DNA of 64,000 bases, from assembly GCF_001050135.1 (NCBI RefSeq), contig NZ_CP012040.1, positions 744,001 to 808,000 of the forward strand, written 5' to 3'. This document shows, in pieces, positions 1-7,395 of this stretch. Positions within the stretch are counted from its first letter, which is position 1. Every line of letters starts with the position of its first letter. The translations under genes and the position numbers were made by a program. The notes beneath the pieces are model-generated. The model saw nothing but the letters and a program-made list of their open reading frames with translations. It searched no databases and had not been told where the DNA came from. Source of the stretch: Cyclobacterium amurskyense. GTDB taxonomy: Bacteria; Bacteroidota; Bacteroidia; Cytophagales; Cyclobacteriaceae.

Positions 1-1143
1 TAGATAAGCTCGAGAATGCTCTGGATTAAGTATTGCATCCCTCCAGTTTAAAGCATGGTCTCTTCTACCATATTCTCCATAAATTTCAATTTTTGCTTTT
101 TTGTTTACAAATCGCATAAATAACGTAGCCTGCTGGTCCCTAGCCTCACTATCAAAGGCCACTGAATTCCCGTCATCAAAGAATTTTTCTTTTTGGAAGG
201 CATCGAAGATCGGCATGTAATCACGAAACTGTGTACCTCTTTTATCATTGTATTGCTGAAATGTTCGAGAAAAGCCCAAAAACAACCCTGGCACCCACTT
301 GGGCTGGTAATTGATCATTATCGCATTCAGATATCTCCAATCTTCATCCAATGGTAGGAAAAATCTCTCATTGAGTCCATCATTTTGCGAAGCAGCCATT
401 CCAGAACTCTCTAAGCGCCCCACTATCAACTGACCTTCAAAATGACCTAAAAAGGTCTTTAATGGGCGGTGTGAATTTAACGTTAAATGAGGGAAGCTTT
501 CAGCATTTCCTGAAAATGTCAAGGAGTTCCATTGACCTGGCCCCCACCATATGCTTCGTGTTGAAATCCCCGTTTCAAAACCTCCAAATTTGGCCGTAAG
601 ACTAGATTGTCCCCACCATAAACTATTCGAATTCCCTTTCGCCAGCAACTCTGGACGATCATTTCTATTCCAAAAATGGAACCTATCCACTAAAACTTCA
701 ATAGGAAAATCGCTGCTAAATCCCTGGTAGCTTTTATTTTGAGAATAAACAAATTCTGGCTGTAATTGAAGATGTAAAAACCCTAAATATCCATATAGCC
801 CAGCGCTTAGGTATTGTTCATACCCCCTTCCATTGTGCATGCCATATCCTCCGTAACCATAAGGCCTCTTGCTATTGTACTGTATTTTAGATTGTACAGG
901 TAAAACCGAAAAACCATATACTTTTTGAGTATTTTCCTCTGGTTTTGCAAATAAAGCTTTAATAGAAAGGTCTGGCCTAAAGCCTTGTGGTTTTAAGGAA
1001 TCTAAACTATTCGATAGCAATTGTTCTCTTCTGCCATACTCTTCCAAAACAGGCGTCCCAGGAGCCATGTTTTGAGGGAAAACGGCTATTGTACTCGAAA
1101 AAAAGAGCAGAATAATCAGCCACCATTGTAATTGGTCTTTCAT
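1..1143 (-). CDS. Wzi-like capsule assembly outer-membrane protein (partial, C-terminus beyond window)
   Basis: The reading frame is open from an ATG at 1143 to the left window edge, giving 381 codons with no stop. The first residues (MKDQLQWWLIILLFF, then a small-residue stretch ending near AVFPQ) form a signal peptide. The rest is rich in aromatic and glycine residues with alternating beta-barrel character, and contains WWGPGQWNSLTF and a repeated YGEYGRRD-type strand, as in the capsule assembly Wzi family. Wzi-type barrels bind or anchor surface polysaccharide in the outer membrane. It is the last visible gene of the minus-strand polysaccharide cluster, 24 bp after the Alg13-like gene. The family call is from remembered motifs; the barrel character and signal peptide are seen directly. 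The true C-terminus is not visible. Confidence 0.75.
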   Translation of the reverse strand, partial: MKDQLQWWLIILLFFSSTIAVFPQNMAPGTPVLEEYGRREQLLSNSLDSLKPQGFRPDLSIKALFAKPEENTQKVYGFSVLPVQSKIQYNSKRPYGYGGYGMHNGRGYEQYLSAGLYGYLGFLHLQLQPEFVYSQNKSYQGFSSDFPIEVLVDRFHFWNRNDRPELLAKGNSNSLWWGQSSLTAKFGGFETGISTRSIWWGPGQWNSLTFSGNAESFPHLTLNSHRPLKTFLGHFEGQLIVGRLESSGMAASQNDGLNERFFLPLDEDWRYLNAIMINYQPKWVPGLFLGFSRTFQQYNDKRGTQFRDYMPIFDAFQKEKFFDDGNSVAFDSEARDQQATLFMRFVNKKAKIEIYGEYGRRDHALNWRDAILNPEHSRAYL

Positions 1144-1167
1144 TGTCATGTATTAATGCTGAATATA

Positions 1168-1629
1168 CTAGTTTTCAAGTTTCCCTAAACAAAATGAAAT
1201 GATTTCTCTGGTTTTATCAAAATCGTGTTTCTCAAATATCCTAAAATCAAAATGGCTGGCTTTTTGAATTGATTCAGGTAACAAAGTGAAATCTTTAACT
1301 GTAACCGCATATCCATTAGCCCCCATATATTTCGCTATGTCCAATTGATGATTATCTGTTCTTTCTGTATTTGGAACAATTATCACCTTCTTTCTGGATT
1401 CTAGTAATTTATAGATTGTACCTGCTCCAGCATGACAAATTACCAAATCACTTTCTTTATAATAAGTATTGATATCAGAACTATAAGTAAAAAACGGGAA
1501 ATTAACAGGTTCATATTTACCATCGGCTATTTGAAAAGTAAATTCAAAATCCAGACCTGCAAATGTTTCATCTAGATACTTTATTAGAGAGTCAAATCTA
1601 GTCGTTCCGACTGTTACCAATATTCTCAT
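1168..1629 (-). CDS. Alg13/PssE-like glycosyltransferase catalytic subunit
   Basis: This 153-residue protein begins MRILVTVGTTRFDSL and contains HAGAGTIYKLLESRKKVIIVPN, split here as HAGAGT and KKVIIVPN, the UDP-sugar-binding signature of the GT28 C-terminal half. Proteins of this size (Alg13, PssE, Cps14G) are the catalytic half of a two-chain transferase and need an Alg14-like membrane partner. That partner is encoded immediately upstream with a 4-bp overlap (1626-1629), implying translational coupling and 1:1 production. The complex probably adds the second sugar to a lipid-linked intermediate on the cytoplasmic face of the inner membrane. The sugar specificity cannot be read from the sequence. 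Confidence 0.85.
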   Translation of the reverse strand: MRILVTVGTTRFDSLIKYLDETFAGLDFEFTFQIADGKYEPVNFPFFTYSSDINTYYKESDLVICHAGAGTIYKLLESRKKVIIVPNTERTDNHQLDIAKYMGANGYAVTVKDFTLLPESIQKASHFDFRIFEKHDFDKTREIISFCLGKLEN

Positions 1630-2123
1630 AATAATCCGGAGTAAATGGCCTTAGGGTAAAATTTTGCTAAAGATTTATTTTGTATATAAAATTTATCTGC
1701 TAACCTGTACATTGTTTTTCCCGCATAAGACTGGGTTTCAAAGCGTGACCATGTTTCAATAAAAACTATCCTAGTGTTTTTCATTTTAAACAATACCGAA
1801 AATGGGATAGCCAATCCAGGACCAGTTGAAATAATGGAAAGCACATTGTATTTTCTTTGAATCTTAAAAAAGCATGAAATAAAATTATAATATTTGAGTG
1901 GAATGCTCAACAGATTCATTAAAGAAAAATACTTATTTCTAAAAGGAGGCTGTTCGTAAGTTTCAACAATAATAGGATGGTGAATAGAAGCTTCACTTTC
2001 TGAAACCCCGATAAACTTAACTTGTGTTCCTTCGTACTCCTTTTTAATTCTATCAAGCAATTTTTCCATTTGGGCCCTATGTCCCCCTGAGCCATAAATT
2101 AAGAGTATAACTTTAGGTTTCAT
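1626..2123 (-). CDS. Alg14/PssD-like membrane subunit of a two-chain glycosyltransferase
   Basis: This 165-residue protein begins MKPKVILLIYGSGGHRAQMEKLL, with the GSGGH nucleotide-loop of Alg14/PssD/Cps14F proteins close to the N-terminus. A hydrophobic segment around residues 95-115 (ISTGPGLAIPFSVLFKM) carries the STGPG motif typical of the family. It recruits the Alg13-like chain, encoded directly downstream, to the membrane. The start codon overlaps the stop of the upstream GT2 by one base and its end overlaps the next gene, so this is a tightly coupled operon segment. No truncation is evident. Confidence 0.85.
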   Translation of the reverse strand: MKPKVILLIYGSGGHRAQMEKLLDRIKKEYEGTQVKFIGVSESEASIHHPIIVETYEQPPFRNKYFSLMNLLSIPLKYYNFISCFFKIQRKYNVLSIISTGPGLAIPFSVLFKMKNTRIVFIETWSRFETQSYAGKTMYRLADKFYIQNKSLAKFYPKAIYSGLL

Positions 2124-2989
2124 TATTTACCTATTATTTTATAAAAAAACCTATTTTTAAAATACTTTATAGCCAATGGATCCTCAATTCTATTGATTTT
2201 ATTTTTGGCTGACTCATTATACCCTTTGATATACTGTCTTGCATCAGCTTTCTTTCCCGAAAAATACATTCTTGCAGCACCTGCCAACACATAAAGATAT
2301 GGAACATGACGCATATAGGCTGATTTCCCATAATATTCATAGCCAAATTTTGCTCCGCGCTGTCTTAGACTAACTTCCAACTCAGGAAAGGATTCTACTT
2401 TCCATCCCATCATTATGGCTTTTGCTGCTGATACAGAATCCTGAGATACTGAAATTGTATAATCAGTTTGATCTAAACAAGCTCTACGCCACACCCTGAA
2501 ACCACTGGGAGCAAAACTCTTGTTTACATAACTTGTTATAATTTCCGTGCCATAATCCTCTTTTTGTTTAGAGGCAGAAGCAATTCCAAGTTTTGGATTG
2601 CTTTCAAATTTCTCCAAAAGTACTTGGTAGTAAACCTTCTCTGGGAATACATCACTATCAAGTATTCCAACAAATTCAAATTTAGAATCTTTCTCATGAT
2701 CCAAAATTCTGTTCAATCCAAATTTAATAATCCTGCTATACTTTGGGCCAAGAGCATAAGATTTATCTTCATCCTCATAATTGACAAGTTTAATTTCAGT
2801 GTTTTCAAAATCAGAATTATACTTTTGAATCTCTTCTTTAAAAACATCCACTGTATCGTCTGTACTCCCGTCATTAATAAAAATCCACAGGTCTGGTCTT
2901 CTAGTTTGCCCAGCCATACTTTTTACCAAATTAGGTATATTTTTGGATTCATTTTTTGCTGGTGTTACTATAGCAAGTTTTCCTTTCAT
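2123..2989 (-). CDS. Family 2 glycosyltransferase
   Basis: This 288-residue soluble GT-A enzyme begins MKGKLAIVTPAKNESKNIPNL, has the FINDGSTDDT nucleotide-binding segment at about residues 37-46, and GILDSDVFP as the metal-binding DxD-type motif near residue 110. Such enzymes transfer a sugar from a nucleotide donor to the growing lipid-linked repeat unit. It lies between the Wzy-like gene (1 bp intergenic gap) and the Alg14-like gene (1 bp overlap), so it belongs to the repeat-unit assembly set. Donor and linkage are unknown. The C-terminal 60 residues are basic and may contact the membrane. Confidence 0.85.
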   Translation of the reverse strand: MKGKLAIVTPAKNESKNIPNLVKSMAGQTRRPDLWIFINDGSTDDTVDVFKEEIQKYNSDFENTEIKLVNYEDEDKSYALGPKYSRIIKFGLNRILDHEKDSKFEFVGILDSDVFPEKVYYQVLLEKFESNPKLGIASASKQKEDYGTEIITSYVNKSFAPSGFRVWRRACLDQTDYTISVSQDSVSAAKAIMMGWKVESFPELEVSLRQRGAKFGYEYYGKSAYMRHVPYLYVLAGAARMYFSGKKADARQYIKGYNESAKNKINRIEDPLAIKYFKNRFFYKIIGK

Positions 2990-2990
2990 T

Positions 2991-4178
2991 TTATACGGAC
3001 GCTTTAAATTCTATTTGTTTATCATCTTTATGCATAATTGCAATGATAGTTAATAACAACCACCAAAGGGTGTTTAATACTACAATATTACCAACAATCA
3101 TTCCTAAATAAATCGCTGCCAAAGCAGCGTAAATGGCATAATAACGTGTGGAATTCAACTCAATTGCATTCTTCCTTAATCTATACAAACCATAATACAT
3201 GCCATATACAAATAGAATAAACCCAAACAAACCAAACTCTAAAAGAATTCTCAAATAATCATTATGTGGCTCCCTTATACTACTTTCTAAAAAATAGGGA
3301 CTTACTAATGAGGCATATTCCAAACCCATTCCAGTGTAAAGTCCATCTTTCTCTACAAGTTCGTCGTACATTAACTTCCAGGTAACAATCCTCCACACAA
3401 GAGAGCTACCTCCACCGGCTTGGTTTTCCGACAATCTTTCTGAAATAGCTGTAATATCGGTTAATTCTTTTACTCTTTTTTGCATTAAAAACCCGGCCCC
3501 AGCGATGAATAAAGGGAATAAAGCAATGGCAACTATCTTTTGCCAACGCCTAGCATAATGCGATAAAAATAGAAAAAGGACCAATAATAAACTGATAACC
3601 CCTCCCATTCCTCCTAAAAAAGCAGATAAAAGGAAAACAAAAAATGCAGGTAAGTACTTGTTGTAAACAATCAGTAAAATGGCAAAATAAGGGACTAGAA
3701 AATAACTAAAGTGATTTGAATTAATAAATGTCCCACTAGGTCTTTCAACACCCGAAAATGCAAATTGGAACACTGCTAAAACACTCTGTATTAGAACTAT
3801 TATTGTATACAACCAAAATAATTGTTTAAAAGTAATCTTACTGTAATAGGCTAAAATAAATACTGCGAAATACGAGAAATAACGAATTACTCCTCGAGCG
3901 GTAAAAAATGGTTCACCATGTATATTAACAGCATTAATAAATGCATACCCAATTAATAGGAAAAACAATGAAGAATAAAGGAGTAGGTATTTCGGCAACC
4001 TTAACCTAAAAATTAGTAATAAAAAGAAACAGCCTAGCAAAGCCAGACCTATAACTGCACCCAATCCTGATCTATCAACCATGACTCTCATAAAGAGTAG
4101 AGCCATTATTAACACAGAAAAAAAATCCCATTTCTGGATTTCTTTAAATTGAATACTATTAGGTATGGATAATTTCAA
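2991..4178 (-). CDS. Wzy/WaaL-like O-antigen polymerase or ligase family membrane protein
   Basis: This 395-residue protein is almost wholly hydrophobic, with about ten to eleven membrane segments, one larger loop around residues 235-305 and the REPHNDYLRILLEFGLFGF motif near residue 303. That H-N-D-Y motif followed by a membrane helix is typical of the O-antigen ligase/polymerase superfamily. In a cluster with a Wzz-like protein and SLBB exporter, the likely role is polymerising repeat units on the periplasmic face. A ligase role cannot be excluded from sequence. It is 10 bp from the upstream GT2. Confidence 0.8.
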   Translation of the reverse strand: MKLSIPNSIQFKEIQKWDFFSVLIMALLFMRVMVDRSGLGAVIGLALLGCFFLLLIFRLRLPKYLLLYSSLFFLLIGYAFINAVNIHGEPFFTARGVIRYFSYFAVFILAYYSKITFKQLFWLYTIIVLIQSVLAVFQFAFSGVERPSGTFINSNHFSYFLVPYFAILLIVYNKYLPAFFVFLLSAFLGGMGGVISLLLVLFLFLSHYARRWQKIVAIALFPLFIAGAGFLMQKRVKELTDITAISERLSENQAGGGSSLVWRIVTWKLMYDELVEKDGLYTGMGLEYASLVSPYFLESSIREPHNDYLRILLEFGLFGFILFVYGMYYGLYRLRKNAIELNSTRYYAIYAALAAIYLGMIVGNIVVLNTLWWLLLTIIAIMHKDDKQIEFKASV

Positions 4179-4188
4179 TCAGTTTGAT

Positions 4189-5145
4189 TTAATCGTACTT
4201 GCCTTTACTTATTAATCGATATAGCTGCTTGGTTACACTTGAAGGTAAAATAGACCAAAATGTAATTACTAAGCCCTTTTTAGTTAAGTGCTTCCACTTT
4301 ACTTTACCCCACAAAGAATCAGGATTTTTCCCCACTCTTAAAGTTTGTAGCCACCTGCTCACCACCCTGGCATTTAAAAACTTATACAACAAACTGCTGA
4401 CTTGATCGTCAATGGTTAAAGAGGCCAATTTTTGAACAGTAGTTGACTCGCAACCCAATTCAAATCCTTCTACCTTAGTTACCATATTTACAGAGTCTCT
4501 ATGATAAACAACGGTTAATTCAGGGGACCAAATGGCCAACTCTCCATAAAAGATGGCCCTCAACCAAGTATCTACATCGCCACCTCTTTTACATCTTCCC
4601 TCAGGAAAACCTCCTATTTCTTTAAGCAACTCAGTACGGAAACCTAAAGCACCTGTCCAAAATGGTGGTGCTCCATCTATACTGTTTTTCAAAAATTTCT
4701 TGAGGTCTATTTCATGTATTCCTTTAGAATGATGTCTTTTATTATAGGTGTTAGGAAAAAACCTACCTTCCTTGTTTTCTTCAAAATTGTCGGTCCAAGA
4801 GGTGGAAAGGATTTTAGCTTCAGGTTGATAATTAATTAATTCCAAAAAAGTTATTAAATGATGGTCCATCCACTCATCATCGGCATCTAGAAACGCCACC
4901 CAATCGTATTTAGCTTTAGCTATGCCTAAGTTTCTGGCAGCATAACCACCAGGCCCCGGCTGCTTTCTCTGAAATACCCGTATTCTTTTATCAGTATATG
5001 ACTTCGCTTTTTCAAAGCTGCCATCAGAAGACCCATCATCTACCAGAATGAGTTCCCATTCCCCAAATTTTTGATTCAATACCGAGTTTATGGATCGGTC
5101 TAAATGTGGAAACTTATTGTAAATAGGTATAATTATGCTAAACAT
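4189..5145 (-). CDS. Family 2 glycosyltransferase
   Basis: This 318-residue GT-A enzyme begins MFSIIIPIYNKFPHLDRSI and carries ILVDDGSSDGS and the metal-binding AFLDADDEW around residue 88. The segment GPGGYAARNLGIAKA is the classical GT2 acceptor-loop region. The ATG at 5145 lies inside the end of the Wzz-like gene (8-bp overlap). It should add one residue of the repeat unit. The C-terminal part is basic and lacks clear membrane helices. Specificity is not inferable. Confidence 0.87.
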   Translation of the reverse strand: MFSIIIPIYNKFPHLDRSINSVLNQKFGEWELILVDDGSSDGSFEKAKSYTDKRIRVFQRKQPGPGGYAARNLGIAKAKYDWVAFLDADDEWMDHHLITFLELINYQPEAKILSTSWTDNFEENKEGRFFPNTYNKRHHSKGIHEIDLKKFLKNSIDGAPPFWTGALGFRTELLKEIGGFPEGRCKRGGDVDTWLRAIFYGELAIWSPELTVVYHRDSVNMVTKVEGFELGCESTTVQKLASLTIDDQVSSLLYKFLNARVVSRWLQTLRVGKNPDSLWGKVKWKHLTKKGLVITFWSILPSSVTKQLYRLISKGKYD

Positions 5146-6268
5146 GTGAAAAATGAATTGTTAGCATCCTTAAAATTAAAAGTCCAAAGAAGAACAAAAT
5201 CCCTAAAATCCCGCCTAATACAAGAAAGACAATTCCCAATAATAAAAACTTTGGTTCACTAGGATTGGTAGGCAATTGAGGCTTCTGGAAAACAGTCATT
5301 AAAGGAGTCGCATTTTGCACTTTAATCCTTGACTGTTCCATTTGCTGTGCCAATGAATTATAAACACTAAACTCTAAATTAAAATCAGCCAGAAGTCGGT
5401 CTTCTTCCGTCTTTAATAGTTGGGAATTTATCCCTCTGTTTCCGTCTCTGAAGTTCGCTAATTTTTTCTGGGTTTGCTCTACCCTTTTCTTAGCCTCCTT
5501 AGTTCTTTCTTCTATAAACTCAAAATTCTTAAGGTCCTTATCCAATATTATTTTGGTCAAATATTCTTTTAGGAAACGGCTTAAAATTTCATTTAGCTGT
5601 GCACTTGCTAATGGTTCTGGCATTTTTGTTTTAATCAATAATAGCCGATCTTCCTTTTCTACTTCAATTCTTTTTCTTAGTTGTGCAATTGTTTTTCTTT
5701 CTCTTGCATCAAATGCTAATATGGCTTCATCTTCATGAGAAATAGACGTGTCATTTTTTTCTGTTTCTACATTTGTATTGGGTAAAAACATAGATTTCAC
5801 TTTACCTGGCAACCTTACTAAATGGTAGTAAAAATTATATTTTTCATATTCGTTGACAAATTCCACAAGAGAAACACTATCACTTGCTTCTTTTAAGTAA
5901 ACTTTTTCATAAAGTAATTTCTCTAAGAAATCACTTTCTAAAACAAGCTCTGGAATCAAATCTGGAGGTAAGGCCTCAGTATTTTGATTTCCTATACCTA
6001 GATTCCCTAAGCCAGTAATGGATGCCAAGCCACCAAGGGCTTTTGAATTTAATCCGCCAGACTGCTCCATCAATAATTTGGAAGAAGTAGTGAACTCTTC
6101 AGAAGATGTCAGAAGATAAACCAAGCCTAAGGAGAAAACTGTCACTGCAACAATGACAATCCATTTTTTAAAGACAATAATTAAATTAATTAAGTCCTTA
6201 ATTAATATTTCTTGTTCTTGGAGCGATTTTTTAATAAATCGGTCCATATGGGAAATTCGTTTATTCAT
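5138..6268 (-). CDS. Wzz-like chain-length determinant (polysaccharide co-polymerase)
   Basis: This 376-residue inner-membrane protein has a cytoplasmic N-tail, a first membrane helix (WIVIVAVTVFSLGLVYLL), a long periplasmic region with coiled-coil between about residues 245 and 320, the P-rich P-x2-P-x4-K segment (QLPTNPSEPKF), and a final helix (GIVFLVLGGILGILFFFGLL). This layout is that of Wzz/PCP proteins, which set polymer length together with Wzy. No C-terminal tyrosine-kinase domain is present, so any Wzc-type kinase must be separate. I chose the ATG at 6268; a TTG at 6277 is in frame but lies only 2 bp after the upstream stop. It precedes and overlaps a GT2 gene. Confidence 0.83.
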   Translation of the reverse strand: MNKRISHMDRFIKKSLQEQEILIKDLINLIIVFKKWIVIVAVTVFSLGLVYLLTSSEEFTTSSKLLMEQSGGLNSKALGGLASITGLGNLGIGNQNTEALPPDLIPELVLESDFLEKLLYEKVYLKEASDSVSLVEFVNEYEKYNFYYHLVRLPGKVKSMFLPNTNVETEKNDTSISHEDEAILAFDARERKTIAQLRKRIEVEKEDRLLLIKTKMPEPLASAQLNEILSRFLKEYLTKIILDKDLKNFEFIEERTKEAKKRVEQTQKKLANFRDGNRGINSQLLKTEEDRLLADFNLEFSVYNSLAQQMEQSRIKVQNATPLMTVFQKPQLPTNPSEPKFLLLGIVFLVLGGILGILFFFGLLILRMLTIHFSHV

Positions 6269-6279
6269 TAGACGCAACT

Positions 6280-7170
6280 TTAATTGGTTTTGGCTTTTCT
6301 ATCTGCCCACTTCAATTTTATTAAATATTTTACTCCTACTAATTCCACATACCATCTAATCATCAGTACCCGAAAATAGTCTGAAACAGACTCAAACCGG
6401 ATATAGTTTATCCTGAAAATGGGTGGCAATACCCTTTTAAATAGGGTCAATATTTGCTTTCCAAAATTGAGCGAAGAATACGTCTCTTTATAATATCCTA
6501 AAATTGTTCGCTGCTTTTTGATGGCAATCTTAATAATTGATTCTCTGGAAGGATGGTTTATAGTTGCCAATTCAGCATAAGCTATTTCTTCACCCAAAGC
6601 ACTTAATTTAAGATTCCAGAAAAAATCACCTCCGGACATTAAACTTTCATCGAAATAACCATATTTATCAAAAAGAAATTTCTTAGCGAAGAAATTACCT
6701 GTTACTGACTTTTTAAATACCTTAACATTCCTCTCTTGCTGAAAGGCAAAGTATTTTTCGTAAACGAATGCGTATCGGCTTCCATTTTTAGGTTTAAATA
6801 ATTCTATCTTCCCTCCAAGCCTAGAAACTCCCGATTTTTCTAACTCCCCTACCCCTTCTAAAAGCCAATCCTTATCTGGTATACAATCTGAATCTGTAAA
6901 TGCAAGAATTTCACCCTTGGCTTTCCTAATACCTGAATTTCTTGCGGCATAGGAGCCTGGTTTTTTTTCTTCAATAACTCTCCATCCATTGATTGACAAC
7001 CAATTTGGTACAGAATCTGAAGGGTCATTATTAATTACAATGACCTCAAATTTTTCAGAAGGAAAGCTTTGTCTTTCTAGTGCTTTCAAACATAGTTCTA
7101 GTCTATCCCAATCCCTATAAGTTGGAATAATAACTGAAACTATTATTGTAAGTTTTTTTTCACTATCCAT
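6280..7170 (-). CDS. Family 2 glycosyltransferase
   Basis: This 296-residue enzyme begins MDSEKKLTIIVSVIIPTYRDWDRLELCL and contains VIVINNDPSD, KPGSYAARNSGI and LAFTDSDCIPDKDWL, the donor-binding and DxD-type elements of GT2. FFAKKFLFDKYGYFDESL in the middle matches the acceptor-side region of the same family. It is the first glycosyltransferase after the SLBB gene, 225 bp downstream of it, and 11 bp before the Wzz-like start. A separate promoter in the 7171-7395 gap is possible but not demonstrated. Confidence 0.86.
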   Translation of the reverse strand: MDSEKKLTIIVSVIIPTYRDWDRLELCLKALERQSFPSEKFEVIVINNDPSDSVPNWLSINGWRVIEEKKPGSYAARNSGIRKAKGEILAFTDSDCIPDKDWLLEGVGELEKSGVSRLGGKIELFKPKNGSRYAFVYEKYFAFQQERNVKVFKKSVTGNFFAKKFLFDKYGYFDESLMSGGDFFWNLKLSALGEEIAYAELATINHPSRESIIKIAIKKQRTILGYYKETYSSLNFGKQILTLFKRVLPPIFRINYIRFESVSDYFRVLMIRWYVELVGVKYLIKLKWADRKAKTN

Positions 7171-7395
7171 TAAACTTCCTCTTCATACATTGTTTATTGC
7201 AATAAATTCCAAATGGGACAAAGAGGTGTTACAAAATTTCGAATACCATTCAAATGATATTTTGAAGGGTTTATAGTTCTTACTCTAAGATTATAAGGAA
7301 CTATCATAGTCAACTAAAAATTAAAACTTAACACTTAGCCACCTCACTAATTTATTTTTTAGTCAAAAACTAACCCTTAAAATACTTAGAATAAA
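7171..7395. other. Gap inside the polysaccharide cluster
   Basis: This AT-rich 225-bp stretch separates the SLBB gene from the first GT2. No ORF of note and no clear terminator is visible. It contains CTTAGCCACCTCA at 7334-7346, closely matching CTTCGCCACCTCA at 10096-10108 in the leader of the SLBB gene. Confidence 0.5.
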